DNA of 64,000 nt from JANQHS01 sp965227315 (lineage in GTDB: Bacteria > Bacteroidota > Bacteroidia > Cytophagales > CCMP332): positions 3,501,587-3,565,586 of the forward strand of contig OZ245737.1 in NCBI GenBank assembly GCA_965227315.1, in the 5' to 3' direction. The first letter of the stretch is position 1, and the number at the start of each line of letters is the position of its first letter. Positions 8,595-17,591 of this stretch are shown piece after piece. The notes under the pieces are model-generated. The model did not search any database and was not told where the DNA came from. It saw only the letters and a list, made by a program, of their open reading frames with translations. The position numbers and the translations under genes are program-made.

Positions 8595-9350
8595 ATGGCT
8601 ATTCAAAATCATTTTGATAAAGAGTTTATTCTGAGATTCTTCGAGATGAACGAATCGGGAAAAGCCACGCCCACCACCATCCTGACACTGCTTGAAGAGG
8701 CAGCAGCCGAGCATTGCCTTTCCATTGGGGAGGGTCTATACAAGCTTGCCGGTCAGGGCATTGGTTGGGTTCTTGTATCGGGGATCATGAAGATCGATCG
8801 CTATCCTTTTTACAAGGAGAGGATCAAAGTGAGAACCTGGCTATCCAATTATTCCAGCGTCAGGGGTATCCGGGAGAATTTGATCCTGGATCAGAAGGGC
8901 GGTATTATCGGAAGGGCTAAGGGGCTTTGGGTCTTTTTTGATATTCATGCCAGAAGACCGAAAGAGATCTTTCAGAACATCAAAAGCAAATGGTCTTTTT
9001 GGCCGGAGGAAAGCATCAGTCATAACATATCGCAAAAGATCCCGAGTATCAATGATCCCGACCATGTATTGGAATTCAAGGTAAACAGATTTGATACGGA
9101 CATGGTCCGACATTTGAACAATATCAAATACCTGCAGTGGGCACTGGAATCCATTCCGGAATCCATCATTCGACGATTCAATCTGTATTCCATCGATGGT
9201 CGATTCTTGCATGAAGCCCAACTTGGAGATGTGCTGGTTTCCTATACTCAGAAATGTCCCAATTCGTCAAATGCCTATTTGCACCTTGTCAAGAACAAAG
9301 AGACCGACAAGGTCTGCGCTACGGCCAGGTCGGAATGGATAGATTGTTAG
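8595..9350 (+). CDS. Acyl-ACP thioesterase
   Basis: A 251-residue protein built of two hot-dog halves, like the plant FatA/FatB and bacterial acyl-ACP thioesterases. Visible signatures are TPTTILTLLEEAAAEH in the first half, WVLVSGIMKIDRYPFYKERIKVRTWLS (strand pair around the tunnel) in pieces, and FDTDMVRHLNNIKYLQW in the second half, where the catalytic Asn of the family lies. It would release free fatty acids from acyl carrier protein in the cytoplasm. It stands alone between tnaA and a convergent peptidase gene. The ATG at 8595 is the first in frame. Confidence 0.87.
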   Translation: MAIQNHFDKEFILRFFEMNESGKATPTTILTLLEEAAAEHCLSIGEGLYKLAGQGIGWVLVSGIMKIDRYPFYKERIKVRTWLSNYSSVRGIRENLILDQKGGIIGRAKGLWVFFDIHARRPKEIFQNIKSKWSFWPEESISHNISQKIPSINDPDHVLEFKVNRFDTDMVRHLNNIKYLQWALESIPESIIRRFNLYSIDGRFLHEAQLGDVLVSYTQKCPNSSNAYLHLVKNKETDKVCATARSEWIDC

Positions 9351-9387
9351 CCGGGTAATTGGCAAAACGTGCTTACCGTTTTTTGGA

Positions 9388-10836
9388 TCAATCTGCCAAA
9401 CTCGACAGCAGCGTATTTAACCATGTAGAGGGCGGGGTTCCTTCAAAGCTCACATTGGGTTTGATCCCAACCATTTCATATTGCTCACCCGAGCTGGTTT
9501 CGAATTTCTTCTGGGTCAGGCTCACCCAGGATTTGATCTTTTCCAATTGTATGGGTCTCCATTCCCCGAATTGTATCGCTCCTCTTGTGGCTTCCCCATA
9601 GACCTGTACCTTCGGGCTTTCCATCGCGGTCAAAACGAATGTCTCCGTGGTGCTCGCACAGTTTTTATCGATAAGAAGATGAATTCTCCGAGGTGATGAA
9701 AAGAACTGATCGAGTTTTCTTTCCTTGAATTCAAGCGGTTCGAATTTGCCCAGGTATTTCCTGAGTTCTGCAATCTCCCGGTCTGCTTCCAGGCTGTCGT
9801 TTTTGTTCATGACCCCATAGTCATACCTTTCTTGCTCATACCCCCTGAGATTTTCCTGACTGACCCAAATAGAACCTGCCAGGGGTTCGGTATATTGAAC
9901 CGTCTCAAATACATAGGGCATAATCGACTCAAAGCAGAGATCGGATCCGCCGGGATTTCCTCGCAGATCAATGATCAGATGCTCTTTTTGAATGACCTTA
10001 TCATGGTTGAAATCCATCAAAGAATCGATCAGATCCTTGTATCGGTAATCGAAAGACCTGATCGACAGGTAATTTACTTGTTCGTTGAGCTCCCGAAAGG
10101 AAGTCGGTTCCAATCCTGTCATCTTATCTCCAGGAGGGTTTGGTTTTTTTCGGACAAAGAGCAGATCCCTTCCGATCCTTAAACTGTCTTTGGAAAGCTC
10201 ATAATCCAGAAATTCGGATTGATACCACTCAGCCCAGAAAAGGCATTTCAGTTTTCTATGCGAATCGAACAAGAATTCCATTTTCACATCTCCTCCTGGA
10301 AAACCCTTGGAGGGGGAATCTTTGCGGATCCCCAGATGTGACCGGCCGAAGGAAGATTCGGGAAATACGAATACCGAATATCCCTGCCCGGCATGATACC
10401 ATAGACCTGACAGGGAATCGGTTTTCTCCAGTTCGGGAACAGGATGGACTTCGGAGTATTCCCTGGCAAATTTCCGGATCCCGATCGTGTCCGCGAGGGA
10501 CGCAAAATCATAAAACGCAGGTGTCCCATATACTTTTTGATGCGAGTCTTCGAACAGGGAAAGGTATATGGTGACCAGTCCTATGCAATCCCTCAGGTAT
10601 TTTCTGTCTGCTGCCTGGGCCATTACAAATTCCTTATGGGCATTGTACTCTGCGATTTTTCCAGCTTCGAGTATGTTCCTGGCATAGGAGGCAGAATTGA
10701 CTTCTACAGAGGCGGTCAGGCTCTCCAGAACTTTTTGGCAATTGCATTTTCGTTTGGCTATACCCGGATAGCCCGGGAACATCAAAACCGTAAATATCAA
10801 AATCGCGGTAAGCAAGTTGGGATATCTGATGGCCAT
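9388..10836 (-). CDS. Secreted S41 family peptidase (tail-specific protease relative)
   Basis: About 482 residues with a signal peptide when started at ATG 10836 (MAIRYPNLLTAILIF); an upstream ATG at 10872 adds 12 residues. The C-terminal half is an S41 core: LIIDLRGNPGGSD, then LLIDKNCASTTETFVLTAM with the nucleophile Ser in CAST, then VYGEATRGAIQFGEW. The lysine that bacterial CtpA enzymes carry in the TxGKG loop is absent here (TRGAI), so it fits the IRBP/tricorn-core-like branch rather than true Ctp. No PDZ domain is obvious. Likely a periplasmic or surface protease; substrate unknown. Confidence 0.8.
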   Translation of the reverse strand: MAIRYPNLLTAILIFTVLMFPGYPGIAKRKCNCQKVLESLTASVEVNSASYARNILEAGKIAEYNAHKEFVMAQAADRKYLRDCIGLVTIYLSLFEDSHQKVYGTPAFYDFASLADTIGIRKFAREYSEVHPVPELEKTDSLSGLWYHAGQGYSVFVFPESSFGRSHLGIRKDSPSKGFPGGDVKMEFLFDSHRKLKCLFWAEWYQSEFLDYELSKDSLRIGRDLLFVRKKPNPPGDKMTGLEPTSFRELNEQVNYLSIRSFDYRYKDLIDSLMDFNHDKVIQKEHLIIDLRGNPGGSDLCFESIMPYVFETVQYTEPLAGSIWVSQENLRGYEQERYDYGVMNKNDSLEADREIAELRKYLGKFEPLEFKERKLDQFFSSPRRIHLLIDKNCASTTETFVLTAMESPKVQVYGEATRGAIQFGEWRPIQLEKIKSWVSLTQKKFETSSGEQYEMVGIKPNVSFEGTPPSTWLNTLLSSLAD

Positions 10837-11012
10837 TACCTTGCATAGGAGGGATGGGTAAGCTAGCTGCACGGCTGGAGTAGTTTTGTCAATGGGATGA
10901 CTGGCACCACTTGAAAAAGTTACAAGAGTCTCTCAACTGGAATTGCGGAGGCCAAGGCGCCCGCTCAAATTGATCTCTGAAGAGAGCATCATAAACTCTT
11001 CTCGCACTTGTT

Positions 11013-12290
11013 CTACAGATAGACCTGGGCCTGAAGTGTAATTGAATTTCTCGAATCCGGTCTGGGCCCGGTATAGTCTGGGTTGAAGGCTTCGTATTCA
11101 AGGGTGAACTTGGCATGATGGCCTACCAGGAAAAAATTCAAGCCCGTTCGCAGGCCGCTCCCCCTGTTTTCAAAGGCATCAAAATTTGAAGTGTTCAAGG
11201 CCATATAGGGCTGAACACGAAACTTATGATAGGTTCCAGGAATAAGATAACCCGCCTGAATCAGAAATGAACTTCCTGTACCATAGGTCGAGCCCAGGGT
11301 ATAATCCGGTCCGTAATCAAAGAAGTAATATGCGGCGTAGGCGGTAATGGCTCCCTTGCCCAGCGGGGAATCATAGAAGGCATCTACCGCGAAATGCGAT
11401 ACGTCATTTTGAACCCTCACGCTGTCAGCGGTGCTCTCGGGAATTCTATAGGTGATGCTGCCGTTGGGGTGGTAAAAGAATCCGGTTCCGATATTGAAGA
11501 CCCGATGCTTACCCAGATAGGAGCCAACCTTATAGGGTAGCTTATCGGACTCTCGATCCAGAAACTGATATTCAAAATATCCCTGGTAGGACCAACGTGC
11601 ATCATCTTCGAATTCATACTTTCCGGTATACAATGTCTGGTTATTGGGAACTTCAGGTATGCGGTTGACATCCAGGGAGTTGATCAGGTTGGAGTTGGCG
11701 GAAAGGCGGTAGCCAAATCCACCCAGCATGCCGTTGGCAAATATTCCCAAATGCCTTGCAAATTGATCACTAAGACCCAATGTGGGCCAGGCGCGCCTGT
11801 AGTTGTCAAGTGTCAGAAAGTTCAGTGTACTTTGATTCGTTAGACGCGATATCCCATTCCAATAGTGAAGACCTATTCCCATCACCAGTTTCTCAGGTAC
11901 GACCTGGAACTCCGACCATGCATCATGCAGGAATAACTGTGGCCCAAGGGCTCCGGTACCAAGGGGGTCCATGGTCACATCGTTCAGGCCGTTGAGGCCG
12001 AAATGCATGAGGATCATGAAACGCGGACTTACCTGGGCATAGGTCAGCATGCGCATGCGACGTATTGAAACATTCGCATAATAATCACCCTGATCATTTT
12101 GCTGACCCCGAAGCCAAAACTGTCCCCAGATAAGAAATCGTATGTATTGGGAACCGGTATGGTTGAGGTCAAGCTTCAGGGGCGTGTATTCTTCTTCATC
12201 GAGGGCTGGGATCAGTGCTTCATCATCGCTTTGGGCAAGGGTAGAGAACGTGATGAGCATGCCCAGGAGAAATACAATCGATCTTTTCAT
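11013..12290 (-). CDS. Outer membrane porin-like protein (porin O/P type)
   Basis: About 425 residues from ATG 12290, which gives a proper signal peptide (MKRSIVFLLGMLITFSTLAQ); the ATG at 12365 would add 25 unlike residues. The mature protein alternates beta-strand text across its whole length (RFLIWGQFWLRG, MLTYAQVSPRFMILMHFG, KVGSYLGKHRVFNIGTGFFY, AKFTLEYEAFNP) and ends in a strand (ITLQAQVYL), as in phosphate-selective-porin-like barrels. The RxRR-type strand VSIRRMRM is typical of that group. The transported solute is unknown. No partner gene lies nearby. Confidence 0.75.
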   Translation of the reverse strand: MKRSIVFLLGMLITFSTLAQSDDEALIPALDEEEYTPLKLDLNHTGSQYIRFLIWGQFWLRGQQNDQGDYYANVSIRRMRMLTYAQVSPRFMILMHFGLNGLNDVTMDPLGTGALGPQLFLHDAWSEFQVVPEKLVMGIGLHYWNGISRLTNQSTLNFLTLDNYRRAWPTLGLSDQFARHLGIFANGMLGGFGYRLSANSNLINSLDVNRIPEVPNNQTLYTGKYEFEDDARWSYQGYFEYQFLDRESDKLPYKVGSYLGKHRVFNIGTGFFYHPNGSITYRIPESTADSVRVQNDVSHFAVDAFYDSPLGKGAITAYAAYYFFDYGPDYTLGSTYGTGSSFLIQAGYLIPGTYHKFRVQPYMALNTSNFDAFENRGSGLRTGLNFFLVGHHAKFTLEYEAFNPDYTGPRPDSRNSITLQAQVYL

Positions 12291-12461
12291 GGCTAATGGC
12301 TTCGGTTTTGAGGATGTGACCGAAATAGATAGAAACATTTGCTTTGATAGGATGATCGCTGTCAACGTAAATGCAGACGGATATCACCCTTTGAAGGATA
12401 GGGATCCCCAGCCTGACCTTAAAGGTGGAGCCCTTCGGAAAACCTTGAAGACTTCTTGGGC

Positions 12462-13667
12462 CTAGAGCAGTTTTGCCGCGAGAAAGGCCGTGGTCCAGGC
12501 GGCCTGGAAATTGTAACCCCCGGTGATACCATCGATATCCAGGATCTCTCCGGCGAAATAGAGACCTGGAACCGCAAGGCTTTCCATGGTCCTTGGATTT
12601 ATGCTTTCCAGGCTTATGCCGCCTGCGGTCACAAACTCTTCCTTAAAGGTGGTTTTTCCCTGCACCTGGTATCGGTCATTGCAAAGCGTGTTTGCCAGCT
12701 TGTTGATCCCCTTTTTTCCCAATTCCCCCCATGGCTTTCTCGAGTCCAGGCCGGATTTGTCGATCAGATGAAGCCAAAGCCGATTGGGAACATCGATGGG
12801 GTTAAAGTTGCCGATTGACTTCATCCTTTTGGAATCTGAGCTTTCCAGAAGTAGATCAAGGGTCTCTTCATAAGAGAGTCTTGCATCCCAATGAACCTGA
12901 ATGCCAAAGTGATAGTCCAGATCATGCAGATATCGAGCCCCGAAGGCGGAGAGCTTTAAAACCGCAGGTCCGCTCATGCCCCAATGTGTGACCAGGGCTG
13001 GCCCCTCATACATGAGTTTGCTGGCTTGTATTCGAACCCTGGTATTCTTGGTTGAGAGCCCCTGCAATGCGATGATAGGATCGCCGGGAATGTTGAATGT
13101 GAAAAGGGAAGGAGCCGGAGGGATGATCCTATGGCCCAATGCTTCGAGCCAATCTAATCCCTGCTTTTTGGGACTTCCACCGCAAGCCACGATGAGCTTG
13201 TCAAATTTCAGATCCTCGCTTTTTGATCTCAGTGTCAGGCCAGAAGGGCCTGGCTTGATCTCCAAAACTGGCCGGTTTTTCTCAACTCTGACGCCGAGCT
13301 TTTCTGCGCGGCCGCTCAGACAATCGATGATGGTCTGCGATGAGTTGCTTATGGGAAAGACATGGCCATGGGCTTCCGTTTTGAGTTCCACACCTTCATT
13401 TTCAAGCCAGCTCATAAAATCCCTGTTGTTGAATTCCCGGAAGCCCTTCTTGAGCAGTTTCGAACCTCTGGGATAGGCCCTGGTCAGGGTGCTGAGCGAG
13501 GGTTCGGCATTGGTAACATTACAACGCCCGCCTCCCGAGATGCGGACCTTGGACAAGACCTTGTTGCTTTTCTCCAGGATAGTTACCTGGCTGTTCGGAT
13601 GATTTTTCCTGACCCAAATGGAAGCGAAGAATCCCGCTGCTCCTCCGCCGACGATCCCGACTTTCAT
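12462..13667 (-). CDS. NAD(P)/FAD-dependent oxidoreductase, HI0933/BaiN family
   Basis: A 401-residue cytoplasmic flavoprotein. The N-terminal dinucleotide-binding motif is GIVGGGAAGFFAS, followed at ~40 by KVRISGGGRCNVTN, the hallmark of the HI0933 (TIGR00275) family. The C-terminal FAD contact GLYFAGEILDIDGITGGYNFQ is complete in pieces. Length matches the family. The cellular reaction of most members is not known; some act as bile-acid or aminoacetone-type oxidoreductases, so I give no symbol. Its promoter must lie in the 225-base gap shared with the divergent S9 peptidase gene. Confidence 0.88.
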   Translation of the reverse strand: MKVGIVGGGAAGFFASIWVRKNHPNSQVTILEKSNKVLSKVRISGGGRCNVTNAEPSLSTLTRAYPRGSKLLKKGFREFNNRDFMSWLENEGVELKTEAHGHVFPISNSSQTIIDCLSGRAEKLGVRVEKNRPVLEIKPGPSGLTLRSKSEDLKFDKLIVACGGSPKKQGLDWLEALGHRIIPPAPSLFTFNIPGDPIIALQGLSTKNTRVRIQASKLMYEGPALVTHWGMSGPAVLKLSAFGARYLHDLDYHFGIQVHWDARLSYEETLDLLLESSDSKRMKSIGNFNPIDVPNRLWLHLIDKSGLDSRKPWGELGKKGINKLANTLCNDRYQVQGKTTFKEEFVTAGGISLESINPRTMESLAVPGLYFAGEILDIDGITGGYNFQAAWTTAFLAAKLL

Positions 13668-13892
13668 GACGGCAAAAATGCTTTGGTAAATCGGTTATAC
13701 CCAAGTCGATTGGGTGGAAATCCTGTTTTAGGTTTCAAATTCTGTGTTCCGGCCACCCACCACATTAGGTTTCCTCGGGTTTGATATGGCTTCAATTTTG
13801 GATGGCTTTGTCCAAGCCGGAACGCTCCATTTTTGTTGCGATTAATTGAACAAAAGGCATATTTTGGCCCTCCCTAAGAAAAACTAAGTCAA

Positions 13893-15809
13893 ATGAAATC
13901 TCAATTATCCATTCTTTTTTGCATCGCCTTATTCTGCTCCTGCGCCGAGGCGCCTAAGGAAGAAGCCTATGTTCCGCAACAGTATTCGATCGAGCAATTC
14001 TACCAGAACACACGTATTGGTGGGGGAGCTTTTTCAAATGATGAAACCAAGTTTCTGGTCCATAGCGATGAGTCAGGCATTTTCAACCTCTACGAGATCA
14101 GTGTTGCCGATGGTTCAAAGACCCAGGTGACCAACTCCACCGAGGAGTCCTTCTTCGCGGTCGATTATGTCCCGGGTACCGGGCAGATCCTCTATTCCGC
14201 CGATAAGGGTGGAAATGAGATCGATCATATCTACCTGCTGAACGAAGATGGCAGCTCTACGGACCTTACCCCCGGAGAGAACGAGAAAGTTGGCTTTGGA
14301 GGCTGGAGTGCTGATAATCAGTTCATGTATTATTACTCCAACAAAAGGGACCCTCAGTTCTTCGACCTGTATAAGATGAACATCGATGACTGGTCCTCGG
14401 AAATGATCTATCAGAATGACAACGGCCTGGATATCGGGGATATCTCTGATGATGAAAAGTACTTTAGCATAGGCCAGCCGGTCACTACTTCCGAATCGAA
14501 ACTGTTCCTGATGGAGCGTGAAAGCGGAGAGATGACGGAGATCTCCTCCGATGATGAGCCGGGTAACTATTTCAGCTCTGGATTCAGCAAGGACAGCAAA
14601 TATTTCTATTACCAAACCGATGTCGGCAAGGAATTCTCCTACCTGGTCCAGTATGAGATCGAGACCGGGGAGAAGCAAACGATCTTTGAGACGGATTGGG
14701 ACGTGAGTTATAGCTATCTGAGTGAAAATGAAAAGTACCGTGTGATCGCCATAAACGAGGATGGAAAGAACAGCCTGGTGATGATCGATAACAGTACCGG
14801 ACAGGAAGTTGATCTTCCCTCGATCGAAGATGGCGATATCTCCTCCGTGGGTATCTCGGAGAGCGAAACCCTGATGAGGTTATATGTATCCACATCAAAA
14901 GCGCCCGGCAACCTGTACGTCTATAATATCGAAACAGGCGAGCTGAAAAAACTGACTGAAAATCTTAATGCTGACATCAACTCGGACGATCTGGTTTCCG
15001 CCGAAGTTGTCCGCTATCCTTCTTTTGACGGACTTGAGATTCCGGCGATCTATTACAAACCCCTCACGGCTACTGCCGATAACAAGGTTCCGGCCCTGGT
15101 CTGGGTACATGGAGGTCCTGGCGGACAAAGCAGGGTGGGGTATTTCTCCCTGATCCAGTACCTGGTCAATCATGGCTATGCCATCCTCGCGGTGAACAAC
15201 AGAGGTAGCTCGGGTTATGGAAAGACATTTTACAAAATGGATGACCAAAACCATGGAGAGAAGGATCTTCAGGATTGCATTTACGGTAAGAAATGGCTTC
15301 AATCACAGGACTATATAGATACCGAAAAGATCGGGATCATCGGAGGAAGCTATGGAGGTTATATGACCATGGCTGCCATGACATTCACCCCCGATGAATT
15401 CAATGTGGGCGTGAATATTTTCGGGGTGACCAACTGGTTGAGGACGCTGAAATCCATTCCGCCCTATTGGGAAGCTTTCAGAGAAGCGCTTTATACCGAA
15501 ATGGGCGATCCCAATACCGAAGATTCGGTAAGGCTTTACAATATCTCACCGCTTTTCCATGCTTCAAATGTCAAGAATCCGATCATGGTTCTCCAGGGAG
15601 CCAATGATCCCAGGGTGCTTCAGGTTGAATCCGATGAGATCGTTGAGGCCGTGCAGGCCAATGGCGTTTTTGTCGAGTACGTGGTTTTCCCCGATGAAGG
15701 ACACGGATTCGTCAAGAAAGAAAATGAGATCAACGGATACGGCAAGGTGCTGACCTTTTTGGATAAGTATCTGAAGGGGGAAGAAGCCGCAGAGGAACCC
15801 GAATCCTAA
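13893..15809 (+). CDS. S9 family peptidase (prolyl oligopeptidase / acylaminoacyl peptidase type), lipoprotein
   Basis: A 638-residue enzyme with a lipoprotein signal (FCIALFCSC, lipidated Cys near 17). Residues ~30-360 are a propeller of WD/PD40-like blades (FSNDETKFLVHSDESG, GWSADNQFMYYYSN). The C-terminal alpha/beta-hydrolase domain carries the triad in S9 order: Ser486 in GGSYGGYM, Asp572 in GANDPRV and His604 in DEGHGF, with an HGGPGG oxyanion loop upstream. It should cleave oligopeptides (dipeptidyl- or acyl-peptide) at the cell envelope. It is a single-gene unit closed by a hairpin terminator. Confidence 0.92.
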   Translation: MKSQLSILFCIALFCSCAEAPKEEAYVPQQYSIEQFYQNTRIGGGAFSNDETKFLVHSDESGIFNLYEISVADGSKTQVTNSTEESFFAVDYVPGTGQILYSADKGGNEIDHIYLLNEDGSSTDLTPGENEKVGFGGWSADNQFMYYYSNKRDPQFFDLYKMNIDDWSSEMIYQNDNGLDIGDISDDEKYFSIGQPVTTSESKLFLMERESGEMTEISSDDEPGNYFSSGFSKDSKYFYYQTDVGKEFSYLVQYEIETGEKQTIFETDWDVSYSYLSENEKYRVIAINEDGKNSLVMIDNSTGQEVDLPSIEDGDISSVGISESETLMRLYVSTSKAPGNLYVYNIETGELKKLTENLNADINSDDLVSAEVVRYPSFDGLEIPAIYYKPLTATADNKVPALVWVHGGPGGQSRVGYFSLIQYLVNHGYAILAVNNRGSSGYGKTFYKMDDQNHGEKDLQDCIYGKKWLQSQDYIDTEKIGIIGGSYGGYMTMAAMTFTPDEFNVGVNIFGVTNWLRTLKSIPPYWEAFREALYTEMGDPNTEDSVRLYNISPLFHASNVKNPIMVLQGANDPRVLQVESDEIVEAVQANGVFVEYVVFPDEGHGFVKKENEINGYGKVLTFLDKYLKGEEAAEEPES

Positions 15810-15816
15810 AAATATA

Positions 15817-15869
15817 GCTCTTCAAAGATCAAGGCCGGGGCGATTTTGAGCCCCTGGCCTGAAGAGCTC
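15817..15869. terminator. Bidirectional hairpin terminator between convergent genes
   Basis: The arms AGCTCTTCA (15817-15825) and TGAAGAGCT (15861-15869) pair perfectly, and inside them AGGCCGGGGC pairs with GCCCCTGGCCT with one mismatch. The hairpin fills the space between the converging S9 peptidase and FkbM methyltransferase genes, with a short A-rich stretch on one side and CTTTATT on the other, so it can serve both. Confidence 0.75.
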
Positions 15870-15870
15870 T

Positions 15871-16767
15871 TTATTCCGCAGTATCCAATCGGGTACAGAA
15901 GACCATTGTATTCGATTTGAGTTCGGTCTCCATGGTTACCGGGGAGCTGATGCCGGTCCTTTCCCTATGATCGATATTGGTCATTTTGAATCCCTTGTTA
16001 TCCAATATGGCCAGAACATCTTTGTAGTTGGAATTGAAAAGCCTTTTGAGTTTGGGAGGATGGATCTCGACCAGGAGATTGATGTCCGGATAATCCAGAA
16101 TATCCGACATGCCCTTCAATACTTCCAATTCGGCTCCTTCAACATCGATCTTGATGAAATCGGGTTGGATCCCTTCCTTTTTCACGAAGTCGTCGAGCTT
16201 CACCGAAGGAACCTCAAAATATTCATCGGATTGGACATTTTTACCCAGTCCTGCATTGGGATTATCGAGTACCGGGAATCTTTCGATGCCATTCCTACCC
16301 GAAACAGCCACATGATGGATGACGATATTGTTCAATCGGTTTAACTCAACATTCCTCTCCAGCAGTTCCAGGCCTTTGGGATCGACTTCAAAGGCATGAA
16401 CCTTGCCTTGCTCGGCGATCTTGCCCGAAAGGCATGCATAATATCCCAGGTGGCTGCCGACATCCAGGACGATGCTGTCCTTCTTTACATGATCGATGAA
16501 GGCTTCAGTGGTTTGCGGTTCATGGATCTTTCCTCCGTCATATCTGGGGTAGAACCAACCTTTGGAGTAGATATCGGTTGTGGAGAACTCCATTTTGATT
16601 CCCCTGTAGTCAAATACCCAATTGTCCCTGTCCATATAGGGCCGGAGCATTTTTTCCTTGCGCCTTTCAAGTTGAGCCAGAAAGGCTTTCCTGGAGACTG
16701 AGAATATCCAGGTTTTCCCAAACAGTTTTCTCAAGACGGGGAAGATCCGTTTTAACCTCTTCTGCAT
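15871..16767 (-). CDS. FkbM family methyltransferase
   Basis: A 298-residue protein with a basic N-terminus and a class I SAM-dependent methyltransferase core. Motif I is VLDVGSHLGYYACL, motif II is KVHAFEVDPKGLELL, and the FkbM block FIKIDVEGAELEVLKG follows, then LLVEIHPPKL. FkbM enzymes O-methylate sugars or polyketide hydroxyls; in Bacteroidota they usually sit in glycan clusters, but no glycan genes are beside this one. Substrate unknown. Confidence 0.88.
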   Translation of the reverse strand: MQKRLKRIFPVLRKLFGKTWIFSVSRKAFLAQLERRKEKMLRPYMDRDNWVFDYRGIKMEFSTTDIYSKGWFYPRYDGGKIHEPQTTEAFIDHVKKDSIVLDVGSHLGYYACLSGKIAEQGKVHAFEVDPKGLELLERNVELNRLNNIVIHHVAVSGRNGIERFPVLDNPNAGLGKNVQSDEYFEVPSVKLDDFVKKEGIQPDFIKIDVEGAELEVLKGMSDILDYPDINLLVEIHPPKLKRLFNSNYKDVLAILDNKGFKMTNIDHRERTGISSPVTMETELKSNTMVFCTRLDTAE

Positions 16768-16995
16768 GAATCCTTATGCTGCTAATCTTTTCGCAGGCGA
16801 AATTGAGCAAATATCCTGAATCCTTGAGCTGGGGATTCAAAAAATGTGGATTCTGACTTGGGGCTTGGTGGTTTCCATGGTTGGGTTGAGGTGTTGCAGA
16901 GCAAAACTGTCTGTGAGACTCTCTGATGCTTTTAGGTAAAGCTGCTAAGGACCGGGAAATTGGTAATTTGGGCAGGAATACTAAGACAAAGAACC

Positions 16996-17511
16996 ATGGA
17001 CATATTGAAAGTTGCTACGGAATGGGCTAGAGCCGAGGTTTTCTCCTCGAAGTTCTTCATTCTTTTCGGAATCGCATTTGTTTTGGGAACCCTGGGGTTT
17101 TGGCAATTGGGAAAAACCGAAACTGCCAAAGCCTTCATATTACCCACCTTGGTGGCCGGGGTATTACTTTTGGCCGTTGGCCTGGGAATATTTTTCACCA
17201 ATAAATCGAGAACTACAAGTTTTGAAACGGCCTATAATAGCAGTTCTTCTGACTTTGTTGAATCAGAAATAGCTCGTACCGAAAAATCAATAGGAGAATA
17301 CAGGACCATCGTTTTCAAGATCATTCCGATCATCATCGTAGTGGCATCCTTGCTGATTGTTTTCGTAGATAGCCCTACCTGGCGGGCGATTAGCATTACG
17401 ACCATAGCGATGATGGTGGCAATTCTGTTTGTTGACAATAATGCCGATGCAAGGATCAAAGCCTATAAAAAGCAATTGGAATCGGTCAGTGGGTTGGGAA
17501 ATGATCAGTGA
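16996..17511 (+). CDS. Small integral membrane protein, unknown function
   Basis: A 171-residue protein from ATG 16996 (the ATG at 16960 adds 12 residues). It starts with an amphipathic helix (DILKVATEWARAEVFSS) and has four transmembrane helices at roughly residues 20-38, 44-65, 105-125 and 130-145, in two pairs separated by a polar stretch of ~35 residues. The tail is basic (ARIKAYKKQLES). I do not recognise the family. A clear terminator follows, so it is a single-gene unit. Confidence 0.7.
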   Translation: MDILKVATEWARAEVFSSKFFILFGIAFVLGTLGFWQLGKTETAKAFILPTLVAGVLLLAVGLGIFFTNKSRTTSFETAYNSSSSDFVESEIARTEKSIGEYRTIVFKIIPIIIVVASLLIVFVDSPTWRAISITTIAMMVAILFVDNNADARIKAYKKQLESVSGLGNDQ

Positions 17512-17528
17512 TCAAAATCCAAAAGAAG

Positions 17529-17573
17529 AAGCTCATAAGAATTCAAAAGGATGTCCTCTTATGTGGCTTTTTT
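17529..17573 (+). terminator. Rho-independent terminator after the small membrane protein
   Basis: AAGCTCATAAGA (17529-17540) pairs with TCTTATGTGGCTT (17557-17569) apart from a small internal bulge, and is followed by a run of T to 17573. It lies 18 bases after the stop of the 16996-17511 gene and before the convergent T9SS gene. Confidence 0.7.
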
Positions 17574-17591
17574 AGCTTGCCAACACAAACC

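Noticed and set aside
13699..13715. Inverted repeat ACCCAA-GTCGA-TTGGGT between two divergent genes
   Set aside because: Short arms; no regulator beside it and no second copy, so not called as an operator.
14115..14678. 187-codon frame opposite the S9 peptidase
   Set aside because: Shadow of a gene with clear catalytic residues; no independent start signal or family pattern.
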